DNA of 64,000 nucleotides from Symbiodinium natans (Eukaryota > Sar > Dinophyceae > Suessiales > Symbiodiniaceae). The translations under genes and the position numbers were made by a program. Shown piece after piece: positions 22,402-33,582 of the stretch (position 1 is the stretch's first letter; each line of letters begins with the position of its first letter). Under the pieces are notes generated by a model. It did no database searches and was not told the origin of the DNA. It saw nothing but the letters and a program-made list of their open reading frames with translations. The stretch lies in the NCBI GenBank assembly GCA_905221605.1, contig CAJNDS010002571.1:62501-126500 (forward strand). The letters run 5' to 3'.

Positions 22402-22613
22402 TGGTACAAACCGGTACAAGCCGGTACAAACCGGTGCAAGTTATATCGGTCTATGTTTCCAAGATCCAAGATTGCAGGGAGGTTTCTTGGAAACATGAGC
22501 CGAGCCCGTGTTTCCAAGATTCGTCTGGAAGACCTCCCTGCAGTCTTGGATCTTGACAACGTGACCCGGCACAAATTGCACCGACTTGTACCGGTTTGTA
22601 CCGGTTTGTGCCA
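22402..22613. mobile_element. Fold-back element with about 95-nt arms
   Basis: A 212-bp inverted repeat. Left arm: TGGTACAAACCGGTACAAGC, a second CCGGTACAA unit, GGTGCAA, then CAAGATCCAAGATTGCAGGG and TTGGAAACA. The right arm is its complement with few changes. Each arm holds tandem CCGGTACAA units. As RNA it would form one long hairpin. No coding capacity; fold-back transposon or dsRNA source are both possible. Confidence 0.85.
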
Positions 22614-22766
22614 GTCAATGAGAACATACTGATAATATGATTCAAAAGCTGGAGTCGGAGATGGAACCACATGAACAAAAAACGAGAACGCAGGACCGGC
22701 AAACAACCGAAAGACACAGATACAAGTCAAAAAACGGATAACTGTGATGGGGGGACGCCGCAGAAA

Positions 22767-22826
22767 TATATATATATATATATATGTACACATATATATA
22801 TATATATAGACACACACACACACACA
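22767..22826. repeat. TA / CA microsatellite
   Basis: TA runs separated by GTACACA, ending in an ACACAC run. Confidence 0.95.
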
Positions 22827-22964
22827 TACCTGCAAGGGTTTCCACGTCGCTGTATTCCCTTAATTATGTTGCAGGGCAATGGAGGGTCAGACTTCCTGGC
22901 GCTGGCAGCTCATGTCCGAACATTGCCGCAAACTACCCTTACCCCCACCCTGGTTCACGGTGGG

Positions 22965-23132
22965 TTTTGGGTTTAGGGGTTTTCCGCCCCATCCCCACCC
23001 CCTGTGGTTCATGGTGTGCGGTTCATGGTGGGTTTAGGGTTTAGGGCCTTAGGGTTTAGGGTTAGGAGGTTTTGGGGTTCCCTCTCCTCCCGGTGGTTCG
23101 TTGGGTTGAGGGTTGAGGGTTTAGGGGTTTAG
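22965..23132 (+). repeat. Degenerate TTTAGGG stretch with GTGGTTCATGGTG module
   Basis: The reverse complement of the CCATGAACCAC module of 17.1-17.7 kb, followed by TTTAGGG units. Shows that the module exists in both orientations. Confidence 0.7.
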
Positions 23133-23209
23133 GGATTGCTCTCCCCCCCCCCCCCTGTAGTTCGCGCAGAAGGTGGGGAGGGGGGGGGGGTAGAGAACGC
23201 GGAGTACAG

Positions 23210-23274
23210 GCGCATGTACGGGCCACGGTGGAGAGCTTTCCCGACATTGACGACCCGAAGCTCGGTGATCAAAG
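23210..23274 (+). CDS. Probable internal exon, product unknown
   Basis: A 65-nt stretch with AG before GCG and CAAAG before GTTCTC. It encodes AHVRATVESFPDIDDPKLGD. Good splice context and composition; no family recognised. Confidence 0.4.
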
Positions 23275-23628
23275 GTTCTCTCGTTCTCGCGAGTGGGGAA
23301 AGGGCTGAGGGGCTTAAGACGGAGTTGGCGGTGTTGACAGCAGAAGGGTCAAAACGTGGGGGAAACTATCGGGCTCCAACGGAGGGTTTAGGCGTGCTTT
23401 CGTGTGCTTCGTGTGCTTTGGGTGCTTTGTGTGCTAAGCCGTCAAGCGGTCAAACCGAGCGGTGCGCCTGCATGTGATGGCATGAACCTTCTCCTTTAAG
23501 CTCCGAGTTCTCCATTGTTGGCTTTTTGTTCGGCTTTGGTCGGGTTGGGGTGGGTTTGTGGAATGGCGACGCCTCCAGGGTTTTGTCAGGAGTCAGTTGT
23601 AGTAAGGACTGTTAGTATAAGGCTGCAG

Positions 23629-23792
23629 AATCCCCCGACTCGGGCTCCTTCCTGCTCCCCGGATGTCGACGCAACTTACACCAGATGAGCGCAGAGGAAC
23701 AGCCAATCGTCCCACACCCTGAGTGCCCCAACAGCCCAGAGAGATCATCTGAAGAACTCGGGTTGATGGAGGCATCTTCCTGCAAAGCTTAA
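23629..23792 (+). CDS. Probable terminal exon, product unknown
   Basis: Begins after GGCTGCAG and runs 54 codons to TAA at 23790. It contains SPDSGSFLLPGCRRNLHQMS and SAEEQPIVPHPECPNSPERS, then ends SSCKA. It could be the 3' end of the same gene as 23210-23274. A relict of the family B terminus (AAGGACTGTTAGTATAAGG) lies just upstream at 23604-23622. Confidence 0.4.
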
Positions 23793-24819
23793 AGGATGGA
23801 CCGCGTTTCAGGGGGCACCGCACCTCAACTCTGACAGGAACTGGGGCTGCGGACTACTTGGGCCCCTCCCCGGAATCTCAGAGGCCCCTGGATGAGGGTT
23901 TGCATCGGCTGCAGAGATGTGTGGGGGGGGACGAGGGGGGGGGGCAGATAGGGGGGGGGGGGCGGATCTACGAACGTCTCTGGCTCAGAGCAGAGTTGGA
24001 ATTTTTGCGGCGCAAGGGTGGTTTTTTCGGAGCACCTACATTCTTTCGGCTTTGACGGGGCATTGCCTGTATCTTGCCTTCGGCCCCCTAAACAAAAACA
24101 AGGAATTCATGAATGACTTGAAAGGAGGCAAGGCATCCACTGTCTCAGTCAGGTGTCGCTTAGCTCATCCCGCTCATTGGTTGGCGATGGTCTATGTTCT
24201 CGTGTTTCCAAGACTTTGCACGGGTTAGGGGAAGTCGGTTCCAGTGGATTACATATCTGTCTCTGTGTCTGTGCGCGCGCGTGTACGTGCGTGGGTGGCT
24301 GGGTGCATGGGTGTGTGGGCCTGCGTCTGCGTGGGTGTGTATGTGGTGTGTGTGTGGGTGTGCGGGGCAATTTCCACGCCATGTGTGGTTGTTCTCGCTG
24401 TTGCATGTTCCATTGGTTCTTTGCAATCGCGACGGATGCAAGCCTCTACGACGGCTGCAGTCTGGAATCTATCTGTATGTGTGGCGAGTGAAAAGCGTCA
24501 GGCGTATGAACAAATTGTAGTCTGGATAGAATGATAAATATGCTAGTTCTTACTTATTGTTACACAAAACGTGACTGACTGATTACAGAAAAAACCCACA
24601 AACGCAAGTTATCAGAAAAAGTGTAAGCAAGGTAGCACTTGCAGGGTCTGTCGATGCATTGTGCTGTTCGCTCAAAGCCGGCCAGCCTGAGAAGGACTCT
24701 GCAATCTTGAAAACCTGATAGCCACGGAGCTGGGAAGCAACGTTGACAGTTTTGCTTCTGCTTCTCTTCCCGATAAATATTCCTGAAACTCTTGCAGCTC
24801 CAGTAGAACTTGTTCCGGT
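23793..24819. other. Spacer with G-rich and TG-rich tracts
   Basis: G runs near 23920-23965 and a GTGTGTGG-rich stretch at 24270-24370. No gene recognised. Confidence 0.3.
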
Positions 24820-24949
24820 CTAAACCCTAAACCCTAAACTAAACCCTAAACCCTAAACCCTAAACCCTAAACCCTAAACCCTAAACCCTAAACCCTAAAC
24901 CCTAAACCCTAAACCCTATACCCTAAACCCCAAACCCTAAACCCTAAAT
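24820..24949 (-). repeat. (CCCTAAA)n array with weak flanking repeat
   Basis: About eighteen units. Left flank TTGTTCCGGTCTA (24810) and right flank TTGTTCGGGGTTA (24949) agree at 10 of 13 bases, a possible but weak duplication footprint. Confidence 0.9.
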
Positions 24950-25071
24950 TGTTCGGGGTTATGAAAAGACTGGTTCTGTCAGGGCACCGCCGCCGCAGAG
25001 ACGCAGCGAATCATCGACGCGCTGCGGAAGACTAGCTCGCACCTGGCTCGGCTGTTAAGCTCTTCGTTTTC

Positions 25072-25178
25072 CTTACTGTTGGTTAGCAGGCAATGAGGGA
25101 AGTAGGGCGCTACATATGCCCTTTACGGGATTCTATAGGGTACCTCATTCCCCCCATTCCCTAGTAACCAACAGTAAG
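25072..25178. mobile_element. Inverted-repeat element family D, intact copy
   Basis: Perfect 14-bp terminal inverted repeats CTTACTGTTGGTTA / TAACCAACAGTAAG, 107 bp long. The element is flanked on both sides by TTTTC, a likely 5-bp target duplication. The centre carries an imperfect inner repeat (AATGAGGG / CCTCATTCC). A classical non-autonomous DNA transposon shape. Confidence 0.85.
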
Positions 25179-27188
25179 TTTTCTTGGAACCACATGAAAC
25201 CGGCGCAGTTCTGCATTTTGAGCCATTTTGAGGTTTGACAAAGTGAGCTACTGGAATTGGAATCTGGCCCCGATGACGGACAAGGCTGGCATTTTCAAGC
25301 TGCTACCTGGGCTGGTTGTTGGGCTACGGATTCATTGTTTCGGGGGTAGTAAGATTCACAGCCTGTAGGCCTCAAGCCTAAAGCCGTAAGCCTAAAACCA
25401 GGCCTTCAAGCCCGTAAATGTTCAAATGAATAAGTGGTCAGAATTCGCAGATGTTTCTTGGTGAAGAGAGAGTTCTTCGCATGTCTCCACGAACAATGTT
25501 GTAGCGACTGGGCCCACGAAGGCGGCATCGCGCTTTTTTCGGGTGTTTGGTTTTGTGGGGCGCGGCTGCTTTGCAGTCATTTGCCGTGAGTGGTTTGTTT
25601 AACATGGGCGTCATTCAGACTCATGCTTGATACAGAATAGTTCGACGCAGACACGGCAATCAACAAAAGCTAAGCGTTGTTCAGGTTTCCTCCACCCCCC
25701 CTCCCCCTACCCCCCAATCAATGTGATCATGATGTGATCATCAGGCCAAAGGAAAAGACAAGAAGGAGGCGATGAGAGTCTCCGTTATTGCCTTTGGCTT
25801 CCAGTTTCGGGCTGAAGGTCCTGAATCCTGACCCAATATCTTGGGCAGACAAGACAGGGTTATGTGATGTTTGCGAATCATTGGGATGGGTTGCGTGCAG
25901 TCTCTGTAAGTCTACCCCGAGGATTCCATGGGGAAGCTTGAAGTTTAGAGTTTGCTCTTGAAATGTCTTCCAAAAATGCCCGAGACAATTGTTTCAGGGC
26001 AAGGTTTGCCTTGGGCGCTTGTTACTTGGGACACAGTTTTTTTGGCCTCTACCATCGCCATCATTTGTATTTGGCTTGTCTGGTTGGGTCGAATTCTGGA
26101 AACACAAGAGGCTTAATCATAGGGTATGTGTACGTACATTCGTTGTTCTTCTCAAGAGAACCAGGCCAGTTGCTCTCAACTACATCCTTCTTTAGACGGA
26201 CCCTCTGTGCAATGTTAAACTCAGCGCCATTCGGGAATCGGCTGCGGGGCAGCGGTGCTGAGAATCTTCAAAATGATCTCCCCATTAAAGCCCTGGGTTA
26301 CAATGTCCTCAACTGTCAACACAATCCCCGTACACCGGCTGGTAGCCTAGAATGGCCCGCAAGCTCCATAGTACACCTGAGTTTCTTGGGGCGGAATCTT
26401 TCCCCAAGTCATTGAATCAAATCGGTTAAAGCCTGAAACGCTAGTTCCACACGCTCCGGTGCAATCTTCGAGCCCACACCACTGACAGCTAACGCTGTGC
26501 CCATGAAAAGCAGGGCAAGCCTAAGACGACCTAAATCCCGAACTTTATGTACCAGATTCATTGATTCATCGGCTTCGGCCTCTCGGAAAGTACCAGGTGC
26601 TGACTGCGCAGTTTCTCTTCATGCCGGAGCAGCGACTTGACAAGCCCATGCATTTGTGCTCGGTGTAGGAATTCAGAGTCTTCGTGCTGGGTCAATCGGT
26701 TGGAAGGTCGCTGATACCGTTCGGTGGCTGTTGTGCATGTCTCCTGCTTGACCGTGCCCATTTGATGATTCATTGCAAGACTCAGTAGATATTCGCCTCG
26801 TGCGGGGACGTGGTTTAGAGCTCTGCCTGCAGTAGAGATTTAGGGTAGTCAAGTATCCAACACGCATGACAGAGTTTGCCCTCTACTGTGTGTGGAGTTG
26901 TTCTCTGCGTGAGCCAGGGCTCGGAACTGCACACAGGCGACTGCAGTTTTTTTGTAGCATTGCGTACAAGAACGGTCTTCACATCGGTTCGCACAGGTGG
27001 GGTGCCAACACTGTGGAGGACAAATACCTTAGAGAGGCTTCGTGCTCAGCTGTGCGAGTTGTTTTCCAATTCAGGTTTGAGGTGCACTTCCCCCCCTCAA
27101 CCCGCAAACTTCCTAAACCCCAAGTCCATTGTGTTGTTGCATGGCGTTTTGAGAAGGAGACAGAAGGATCGTCAAATCGCGCTAAGCC
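25179..27188. other. Long stretch without a supported gene
   Basis: An open stretch of 150 codons (25963-26415) and one of about 110 codons (26866-27201) are present on the plus strand, but neither has a recognisable fold. The second overlaps the left end of a family A element. Confidence 0.3.
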
Positions 27189-27360
27189 ACTAACTGCTTA
27201 AGAACCCCGAAAAAAGAAAAGATATTCTTCTTTATTAAGGGCAATATGGGGATTACTTTTTTCTTTTGGGGCTCTGAAGCAATAACGAATATTCTTCCTT
27301 GTTAATGGCAATATAGGGAGCATTACTTTATGTTCTTGTGGGGTTCTTAAGCAAATAGTA
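27189..27360. mobile_element. Family A element, dimeric copy 3
   Basis: Outer ends TAACTGCTTAAGAACCCC and GGGGTTCTTAAGCAAATAGT are the family A termini. Inside, the central motif occurs twice (TTTATTAAGGGCAATATGGG and TTGTTAATGGCAATATAGGG) around an internal relic of the terminus (CTCTGAAGCAATAACG). The 172-bp unit is thus two fused copies. A telomeric array starts at the next base. Confidence 0.85.
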
Positions 27361-27474
27361 CCCTAAACCCTAAATCCTAAACCCTAAACCCTAAACCCTA
27401 AACCCTAAACCCTAAACCCTAAACCCTAAACCCTAAACCCTAAACCCTAAACCCTAAACCCTAAACCCTAAACC
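27361..27474 (-). repeat. (CCCTAAA)n array abutting family A element
   Basis: Sixteen near-perfect units beginning directly at the terminal repeat of the family A element, with no spacer. Confidence 0.95.
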
Positions 27475-27570
27475 GTAGGGCTAGGAGTGTATATTTGCAG
27501 ACACTTTGAGGCTGGCGCCGTGAACTTCCTTGACAGCGATGGCCAGCCATGCCCAGCACAGATGGTACCA

Positions 27571-27645
27571 GAGCTGACAGGGTTTAGGGTTTAGGGTTTA
27601 GGGTTTAGGGTTTTGGGTTTAGGGTTTAGGGTTTAGAGCCGACAG
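27571..27645 (+). repeat. (TTTAGGG)n array bracketed by 10-bp direct repeat
   Basis: Array 27581-27635. Left GAGCTGACAG (27571-27580) and right GAGCCGACAG (27636-27645) differ by one base. Further GAGCTGACGGAGCTGA follows, so short tandem growth is an alternative. Confidence 0.75.
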
Positions 27646-27743
27646 AGCTGACGGAGCTGAGTGTAGGGCAGCGTAGGGTTTGCAAGTAGTGATGGGCTGC
27701 GATGGCAAGTGTTGGGTTGAGGGTTGTAACCAAGAGTTTGAAA

Positions 27744-27833
27744 CCCTAAGCCCTAAGCCCTAAACCCTAAACCCTAAACCCTAAACCCTAAACCCTAAAC
27801 TCTAAACCCTAAACCCTAAACCCTAAACCCTAA
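27744..27833 (-). repeat. (CCCTAAA)n telomeric array
   Basis: About thirteen units with CCCTAAG at the edges. Confidence 0.95.
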
Positions 27834-28952
27834 GTCTCGGAAATGTTCTTTGAGACTTTGGCCGCTTGATCTCTGTCTCGGTTTGGGGTTGCAGGGTGAG
27901 GACGCTTCATCCTCATACCAGCCTCTTTTGATTGAGTAGATGCGCTTGGGCTGCAGCCTCAAAACACAAAATCGTCCTCGAGCAGGGGCTCTGGTAACTG
28001 AGTAACTCGAGTACCCAAAGACTGTAACTCTGTAACCTTGTATACTTGCTCCAGCTGAATCCAGCTGAAGACCATGCAGCTGACAGTTGTGTAGTTCACA
28101 GAGTGTAAGCTTGAACCTGCCACGGAGTCCCAGTCAGGCAAACATCCTCCTCGGCAGCAATGAGCCTGACATTCGAGGAAGCTGCATGGGAAACATGCTG
28201 CTCGCCTTCATATCTTGATGCTCCCCGACCCAAGACCAACTCTCCCCCAATAAGCCAAAACCTGAAAGCCCAATGCATCTGGCAAGCTTGACGTCAAGAG
28301 GTAGAAGGCGGATTCACAGATATCGGAGGTACAAACACACAAAAAAACACTCATTTCCGATAAGCTCGGCAAGGCAGCCAACACAGAGCTTCCGTAATCC
28401 TCAATCTTGCTGTAAATTGCAGAGTTTTGCTGAGATTTCGTGGTGTTGCGGAGCATTGACATCCCGGGGCAGGGTCGGAGTCCTGCACATCATGATCTAG
28501 TCTTCAGGTTTGGGAAGTGCGTTTCCCCCTGCGACGATGCGTCGGTGGCTGCTGGAGATTGTGCCTTATCTTGTGTTCTTCAGATTTGCATGTTTGCGTC
28601 GTGGACTTCAGGTACTGCTAGGCTGCCGCCAGCCCTGCAAAAGACCACCCCAACAGCAGCACAAGCAAGGCCCCCTTGTGTAGCTCATGAAATACACAGT
28701 GTCCTTGCCTACTTGTAACTGCTCGGAGGGAGGTTTTCCAGGACGTGCAGCAGGCCTTGGCTCTGCACAGCTCAGATATGCAAAGCACAGTCAGCTGCAG
28801 ATATCTCTACGAAATAGCAGATATCTCTACGAAATAGCATATGGGAACACAGTAGGGCCCCTTGAACACATCTTCAGACTCCCATCATCATTGTTTGGCT
28901 GGTTGCCTCGCCTCCCAAGAAGTCCCTGAGTCCCAGAGTGGCACACACGGAC
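27834..28952. other. Spacer with coding-like patch
   Basis: Plus-strand open stretch 28440-28718 without a recognised product. A 22-bp tandem duplication of AGATATCTCTACGAAATAGC lies at about 28798-28840. Confidence 0.3.
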
Positions 28953-28984
28953 TTAGGGTTTAGGGTTTAGGGTTTAGGGTTTAG
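28953..28984 (+). repeat. Short (TTTAGGG)n array
   Basis: Four and a half units. Confidence 0.9.
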
Positions 28985-29121
28985 AACTTCGGAAGCAGCC
29001 TAGGCCCCGCTGCGAGACTCTGGCCCGTGCGACTCAGCTTGGCAAGGAACATGTGAAAGGATGTTCCAGAAAATGTCTGAATTGCAATGTTCCTCGAAGG
29101 GGTTCAGAGTAGTGGCTTTCA

Positions 29122-29322
29122 ATGTGTGCTAGTGCTTCTCCAGAGGATCAGCGCCTAAACCTTGAATTAGTTGGGAGCAAGACGCCAGACGCCTCAACCT
29201 TGTGCTGCATCCCTGGATTAGCTGCTGGCATTCACCAAGTCCAAGCACAGCCCGCCGCATTTAGTGCCACTTCTTATTTCCGTACGGAAATGGCGAGAAA
29301 CGTTGGCATTCCTGTAGCTTGA
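29122..29322 (+). CDS. Unrecognised coding-like stretch ending in a stop
   Basis: Sixty-six codons from ATG to TGA with even composition (SPEDQRLNLELVGSKTPDAS, then FRTEMARNVGIPVA at the end). It may be a terminal exon. A second open stretch at 29417-29611 (VAGTLQELQTPRPSEGEG) follows; part of it (VLRAQGSGDFA) resembles the reading at 10890-10920 (VLGAQGSGDSG), so that piece may be a repeat. Confidence 0.3.
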   Translation: MCASASPEDQRLNLELVGSKTPDASTLCCIPGLAAGIHQVQAQPAAFSATSYFRTEMARNVGIPVA

Positions 29323-29924
29323 GCCCTTCATTGTGAAGTGCATTTAGTATAGCCGCAAGTAGTCAAGAGCTGTTCTTCGAAGTCAAGTCCGTAAACCACT
29401 GAAGCAGTTTGCCCGTGTGGCAGGGACCCTCCAGGAGCTCCAAACACCAAGGCCCTCAGAGGGTGAAGGGATTCAGCATTCAGGACGCGACTTCATTGCT
29501 TCAGGGCTCAGGGTGGAGGCATCGACCGGCTCGAGTGGCCCCAGGGTCTTGAGGGCGCAGGGTTCAGGGGATTTTGCGTCGCAACACCAGAATCCACGGT
29601 TCACGATCTAGCATGCGTGGCGACATGGGTTCATCCACCTCTGGCAGATCCAAGACGTCCTTGCGACCCCTATAGGAGCAGTTCTCAGCTGCAGCCTTGC
29701 AAACTAGACTCCTTTCTTGCACACCTCGTTCAACGGGCCCCATGCAGAAGGGATGTAGGAACTGACACAGCATCATGTCTGACTCGTCAGGGGCAGTGCA
29801 ACTGCTGGCAGTTCTCCCACGCAACAGGCCCCCGGAACTTCGGTTTTTTGTCACTGCAACTCTTGAGCCTGAAAGTGGGGCAGACCTATGACCGAGATTG
29901 CTGGACAAAGACTCAGAGGTAAGT

Positions 29925-30020
29925 ATGTATATATATATATATATATATTTACATATATATGTGTATATATATATATATATATCTCTATACATATATATAT
30001 ATATATATATATATGTATAT
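29925..30020. repeat. TA microsatellite
   Basis: TA runs interrupted by TTACA, GTG, CTCTATACA and ATG. Confidence 0.95.
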
Positions 30021-31014
30021 GCGGACAAGAGAGTCCCCACGGTTGACCTTGCCCCCTCAAGTGATCAGTGCGTTTGGCAAAGGTTGCTAACTGGACTGTG
30101 ATTGTTCTGCACAATCCTTCTTGAGGAGTTGGGTTTTGGCCGCTGGCTGGCTGCAGCGGCACGCAACCACTGATGAAAGCTTGGCAGGCGAGCGCTCTTT
30201 TCATTCGCTGGAGTTCGAAGGTCTTACTGACTCTTTTGTTGTGAAAGTTCCACGCGCCTCTGGCCCTATTTGTAATATGTGACTTCAAATCCAGTTGTGG
30301 CGGACAGCCTGCTCGACAATTGTTGAGGCAAAATTGCGGCATACACGTTGTGAGCCATTGAATAGTTGAAGAAGCATGTCATTCATCGTTTGGACTCTGC
30401 AGGGGTAGGTGTAGATAGAGGTTTTCAAGGATTTCTTAGCAACTTAGCATGTGCAAAGACCATTTTCATGCACGGTTCGTACGACATTGACAGCTTCTTG
30501 AGCTTGTGAGAAGAAGCGTGACCGGTTTGAGACACGACCGAACTTCTCGGAAGGACCCTGCATGCGTCGACACAATGATGAACTACTGGAAAGAGACCGC
30601 CTCCTCGGCGATTGCAAAGGCCTCCCCAGACACAAACATCCCAGAGCTTCAAGAGACACCCCAAGTAGATTCCTAGGCGTAGTGTATCCTGTGTCTCTGT
30701 TCGGAGACGTTTTGGAGTTTTTGTTGAAACCCTGACCTCAAAGCTTGTGCTAGAAGAGGGTCTTGGAGCTTCGCATTCGCAAACCTCTTCCCTGGACAGG
30801 TTTTGGAAGCGTTGCAAAAGGGGATTGTTCACGTATCGCGGGTTGCGATAAGCGTGTGGCGCGCCAGTCCCAGTCCCGAAACTCCTGAATCATGTAGACT
30901 CATTGAATCATTATGCCGGCGTGGACCCCAACAAGCAGTGTAAGACCAGGACATCAACTGCACATTGCAAGCGTCACTGATGTGGCAGAGCACGGACCCC
31001 CAAGACCCACCCCA
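30021..31014. other. Spacer without a supported gene
   Basis: Minus-strand open stretches (30425-30832) are not convincing; nothing recognised. Confidence 0.3.
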
Positions 31015-31150
31015 AACCCGAAACCCGAAGCCCTAAGCCCTAAACCCTAAACCCTAAACCCTAAACCCTAAACCCTAAACCCTAAACCCTAAACCCGAAA
31101 CCCTAAACCCTAAACCCTAAACCCTAAACCCGAAACCCGGCCCTAAACCC
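31015..31150 (-). repeat. (CCCTAAA)n array with CCCGAAA units
   Basis: About nineteen units. CCCGAAA and CCCTAAG variants are concentrated at both edges. Confidence 0.95.
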
Positions 31151-31174
31151 GAGAAGCTGGGGCCTCCTTGTGCC

Positions 31175-31441
31175 ATGGTGAACTTGCGACATGGAGCGAT
31201 GCGAAAGTCTTCAGAATGTGATTTACCGCGAGGCAGAAGCATCGACCCAGCAGGAATCCTACATGAGCTAGGCATCCCCAGACATGGAAAGGCACCAAGG
31301 CAGGACGTCCCTAGTCCCTGGCTGGTCGCGCAGCCTGCACCGCAAGTATCAGGATTAAGCCTTGACATGAAAAGGGCCCAGGGTACGATCAGGGTCCCTG
31401 GTACGATCATAGCCGGAGCCTCGGATCTACGGGGCTTGTAA
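31175..31441 (+). CDS. Unrecognised coding-like stretch
   Basis: Eighty-eight codons ending TAA with good composition (SSECDLPRGRSIDPAGILHE; GIPRHGKAPRQDVPSPWLVA). It starts just after the array; the true 5' boundary is probably a splice site within the array flank. Family unknown. Confidence 0.3.
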   Translation: MVNLRHGAMRKSSECDLPRGRSIDPAGILHELGIPRHGKAPRQDVPSPWLVAQPAPQVSGLSLDMKRAQGTIRVPGTIIAGASDLRGL

Positions 31442-32722
31442 GGGTTCCGACGCGCGGCGGCAAACGTGCGTAAGTTGTGAGTACCTGAGGCACCTTACGA
31501 TACTCCTTAGGCCCAGGGCCTGTATGGATTAGGCGAGAGCGTTTTTTTGGTCAATTCGTCACGTCCGGCGACGCCTAAACACCGCGCCTTGGCGAGAATG
31601 TGGTTTTGTTTTCCCAGGATGAGTGCCGTGGAACCAGGTAGTGGGTCTGCCGCAGTAATCTCCCACTTTGCAACCCCATAATTGGCCACACGGCTCCCCA
31701 CGTTTACTAGCAGAACTTTACATGTCAGAACCCGAACCCGAGATCTTATGCATCCGTGTAGGCCCTAACTCCCTGAAATGCGCAGGGGTATAAGTACCTC
31801 TCTACGCCGCTGGTGGCTGAGAACATTGACTATGCCGCTTGGATTCAAGTACATGGTGGAGACATGAAGGGTTCAGAAACATTCAAGTGACGCTTGGTGA
31901 AGTCGCGAAAAACCCATGCTCTGCTCCAGACTAGTCGGAACGAAGCTCATGCGGCGCATTTTCTGCGCAGAGTTTCGGAGCTAGCTACTCGGAATTAAAT
32001 TTGCCCAGGATCTTCGTCAGTTGTTTGTGCAAATCTGCGCGAGCGCGGCGAGCACACGCATGCTGTTTTGCAAATCTTCCAAGGCAGCTTGTGCCAAGTC
32101 GGACACGGTTGACCAACATCTTCATAAGCACAGACGCTCTGTCAAACTGTGGGCTTTGAATCCCCCGGCCCTACGGAATGTCAAGGTCATGTCGTTTTAG
32201 ATATGATCTCAAGTTATGCAGATGGACATGTGGCTTCCCGTTAAGCCAAACTGAGTCTACACTCTGGCATTGCCACTGCGTCTGCTGCGCTGCCATGACG
32301 CAAGCCTATGAAATGTGATTTTTCAAGTTTCCAGATGGCGGCTCATTCACCATCAGTGACATGGTTGAATGTTCTGCCCGGTGCCTGGCCTACACATGAC
32401 GAATTCCCAAACCGCCACTGGGCAGATTGTTTGAAATGAAGCCGAAGGTGTAGTTGATCATAGCATTTTGATCACCGTCTCATCGCGGACGACGTCTTTG
32501 CCCATGACCAGGACACTTCCATCCTTCGATAGCTCTCTTCAGGATGCATCACAGACCTTTATGAGTGCCCTCTCCTCCTGCACCCTTGCGTCCTTTGCAT
32601 GCACAACTCGGCCCAAGGCACAGAACTTCATCGAGCACGCCTGCGGTTGCGAGGGTGGCGTGTGCAGCTGCAAGGAGGCGGGATCCGTGGTGAGGTGTTT
32701 GCTAAGGGTGTATGGGTCTCCC
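31442..32722. other. Spacer with a possible minus-strand exon fragment
   Basis: The complement of about 32470-32610 reads MKFCALGRVVHAKDARVQEE and, after an in-frame TGA, KDGSVLVMGKDVVRDETVI. It looks like decayed coding sequence; no family recognised. Confidence 0.25.
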
Positions 32723-32744
32723 TTTAGGGTTTAGGGTTTAGGGT
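32723..32744 (+). repeat. Short TTTAGGG insert
   Basis: Three units. GGGTCTCCCTTTAGGG on the left and GGGTCTTTTAGGG on the right are similar and may be a duplication footprint. Confidence 0.8.
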
Positions 32745-33087
32745 TGCTTAACGGGTCTTTTAGGGCTCGGTTCCGGCTGCAGCTTCTGACGGTGTGGCCG
32801 GCGAATGCTTCTGTCGAATAGTCATGCTCGCCCAAGTGCGTGCAGTCTATGTGGCGCAGAAACTACCGCCCAGACCGTAAAGCGGACTCGAAACCAGCTT
32901 AACACGTTCGCAGGTCTTCGGTTTAGGGTTTAGCGCTTTTGGGTGTGGGGTTTAACCTAGTAGGACCTCGGACCTAGGGGTCTGCAAAACCCACCCACGA
33001 AAAGCGATGTCATTCTGCTCAGGCTTCCTGTGGCTGCCCCGTGTACGTCGGCTTTCACTTCTATGCCTACGACTGCCAGCCAGAGGT

Positions 33088-33208
33088 CATTTGGACTGAA
33101 AAAGCTGTTTAGGGTTTAGGGTTTAGGGTTTAGGGTTTAGGGTTTAGGGTTTAGGGTTTAGGGTTTAGGGTTTAGGGTTTAGGGCTACATTTGGACTTAC
33201 AAAGCTGT
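33088..33208 (+). repeat. (TTTAGGG)n array bracketed by 21-bp direct repeat
   Basis: Array 33109-33184, eleven units. Left flank 33088-33108 (CATTTGGACTGAAAAAGC...) and right flank 33188-33208 (CATTTGGACTTACAAAGC...) match at 18 of 21 positions in the same orientation. Confidence 0.85.
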
Positions 33209-33357
33209 AGGAGGAGTTCATTGGCACGAAGGGCGCTAGAGATGAGCAAACCTTGGGGTAAGCATGGAAGGAAGCTGAAGGCTCGTTTTTCTCGAGCTGA
33301 GTCTCGAAAGACTTGCCCGGCCTGAACTTCCCGGAGCCCCAGCTTCCCCCCCCATAT

Positions 33358-33406
33358 GTTTAGGGTTTAGGGTTTAGGGTTTAGGGTTTAGGGTTTAGGG
33401 TTTAGA
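33358..33406 (+). repeat. (TTTAGGG)n telomeric array
   Basis: Seven near-perfect units after CCCCCCCCATATG. Confidence 0.95.
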
Positions 33407-33582
33407 AGTTCCCTCAAAATGCTGCACTTCGCACCCAAAGCGCCAGTCCTCCGGCGGCTACTCCACCCTGGAGTCGCGCTTGAAAGCGGTGGCTGCCATC
33501 ATGGAGCCCCTTGCCAGCTCAAGTTCTTCACGTCAGCCGAAGGTCATGGAGTGCTGGAGATTCGGCATGGGGCCCTCTAGAT

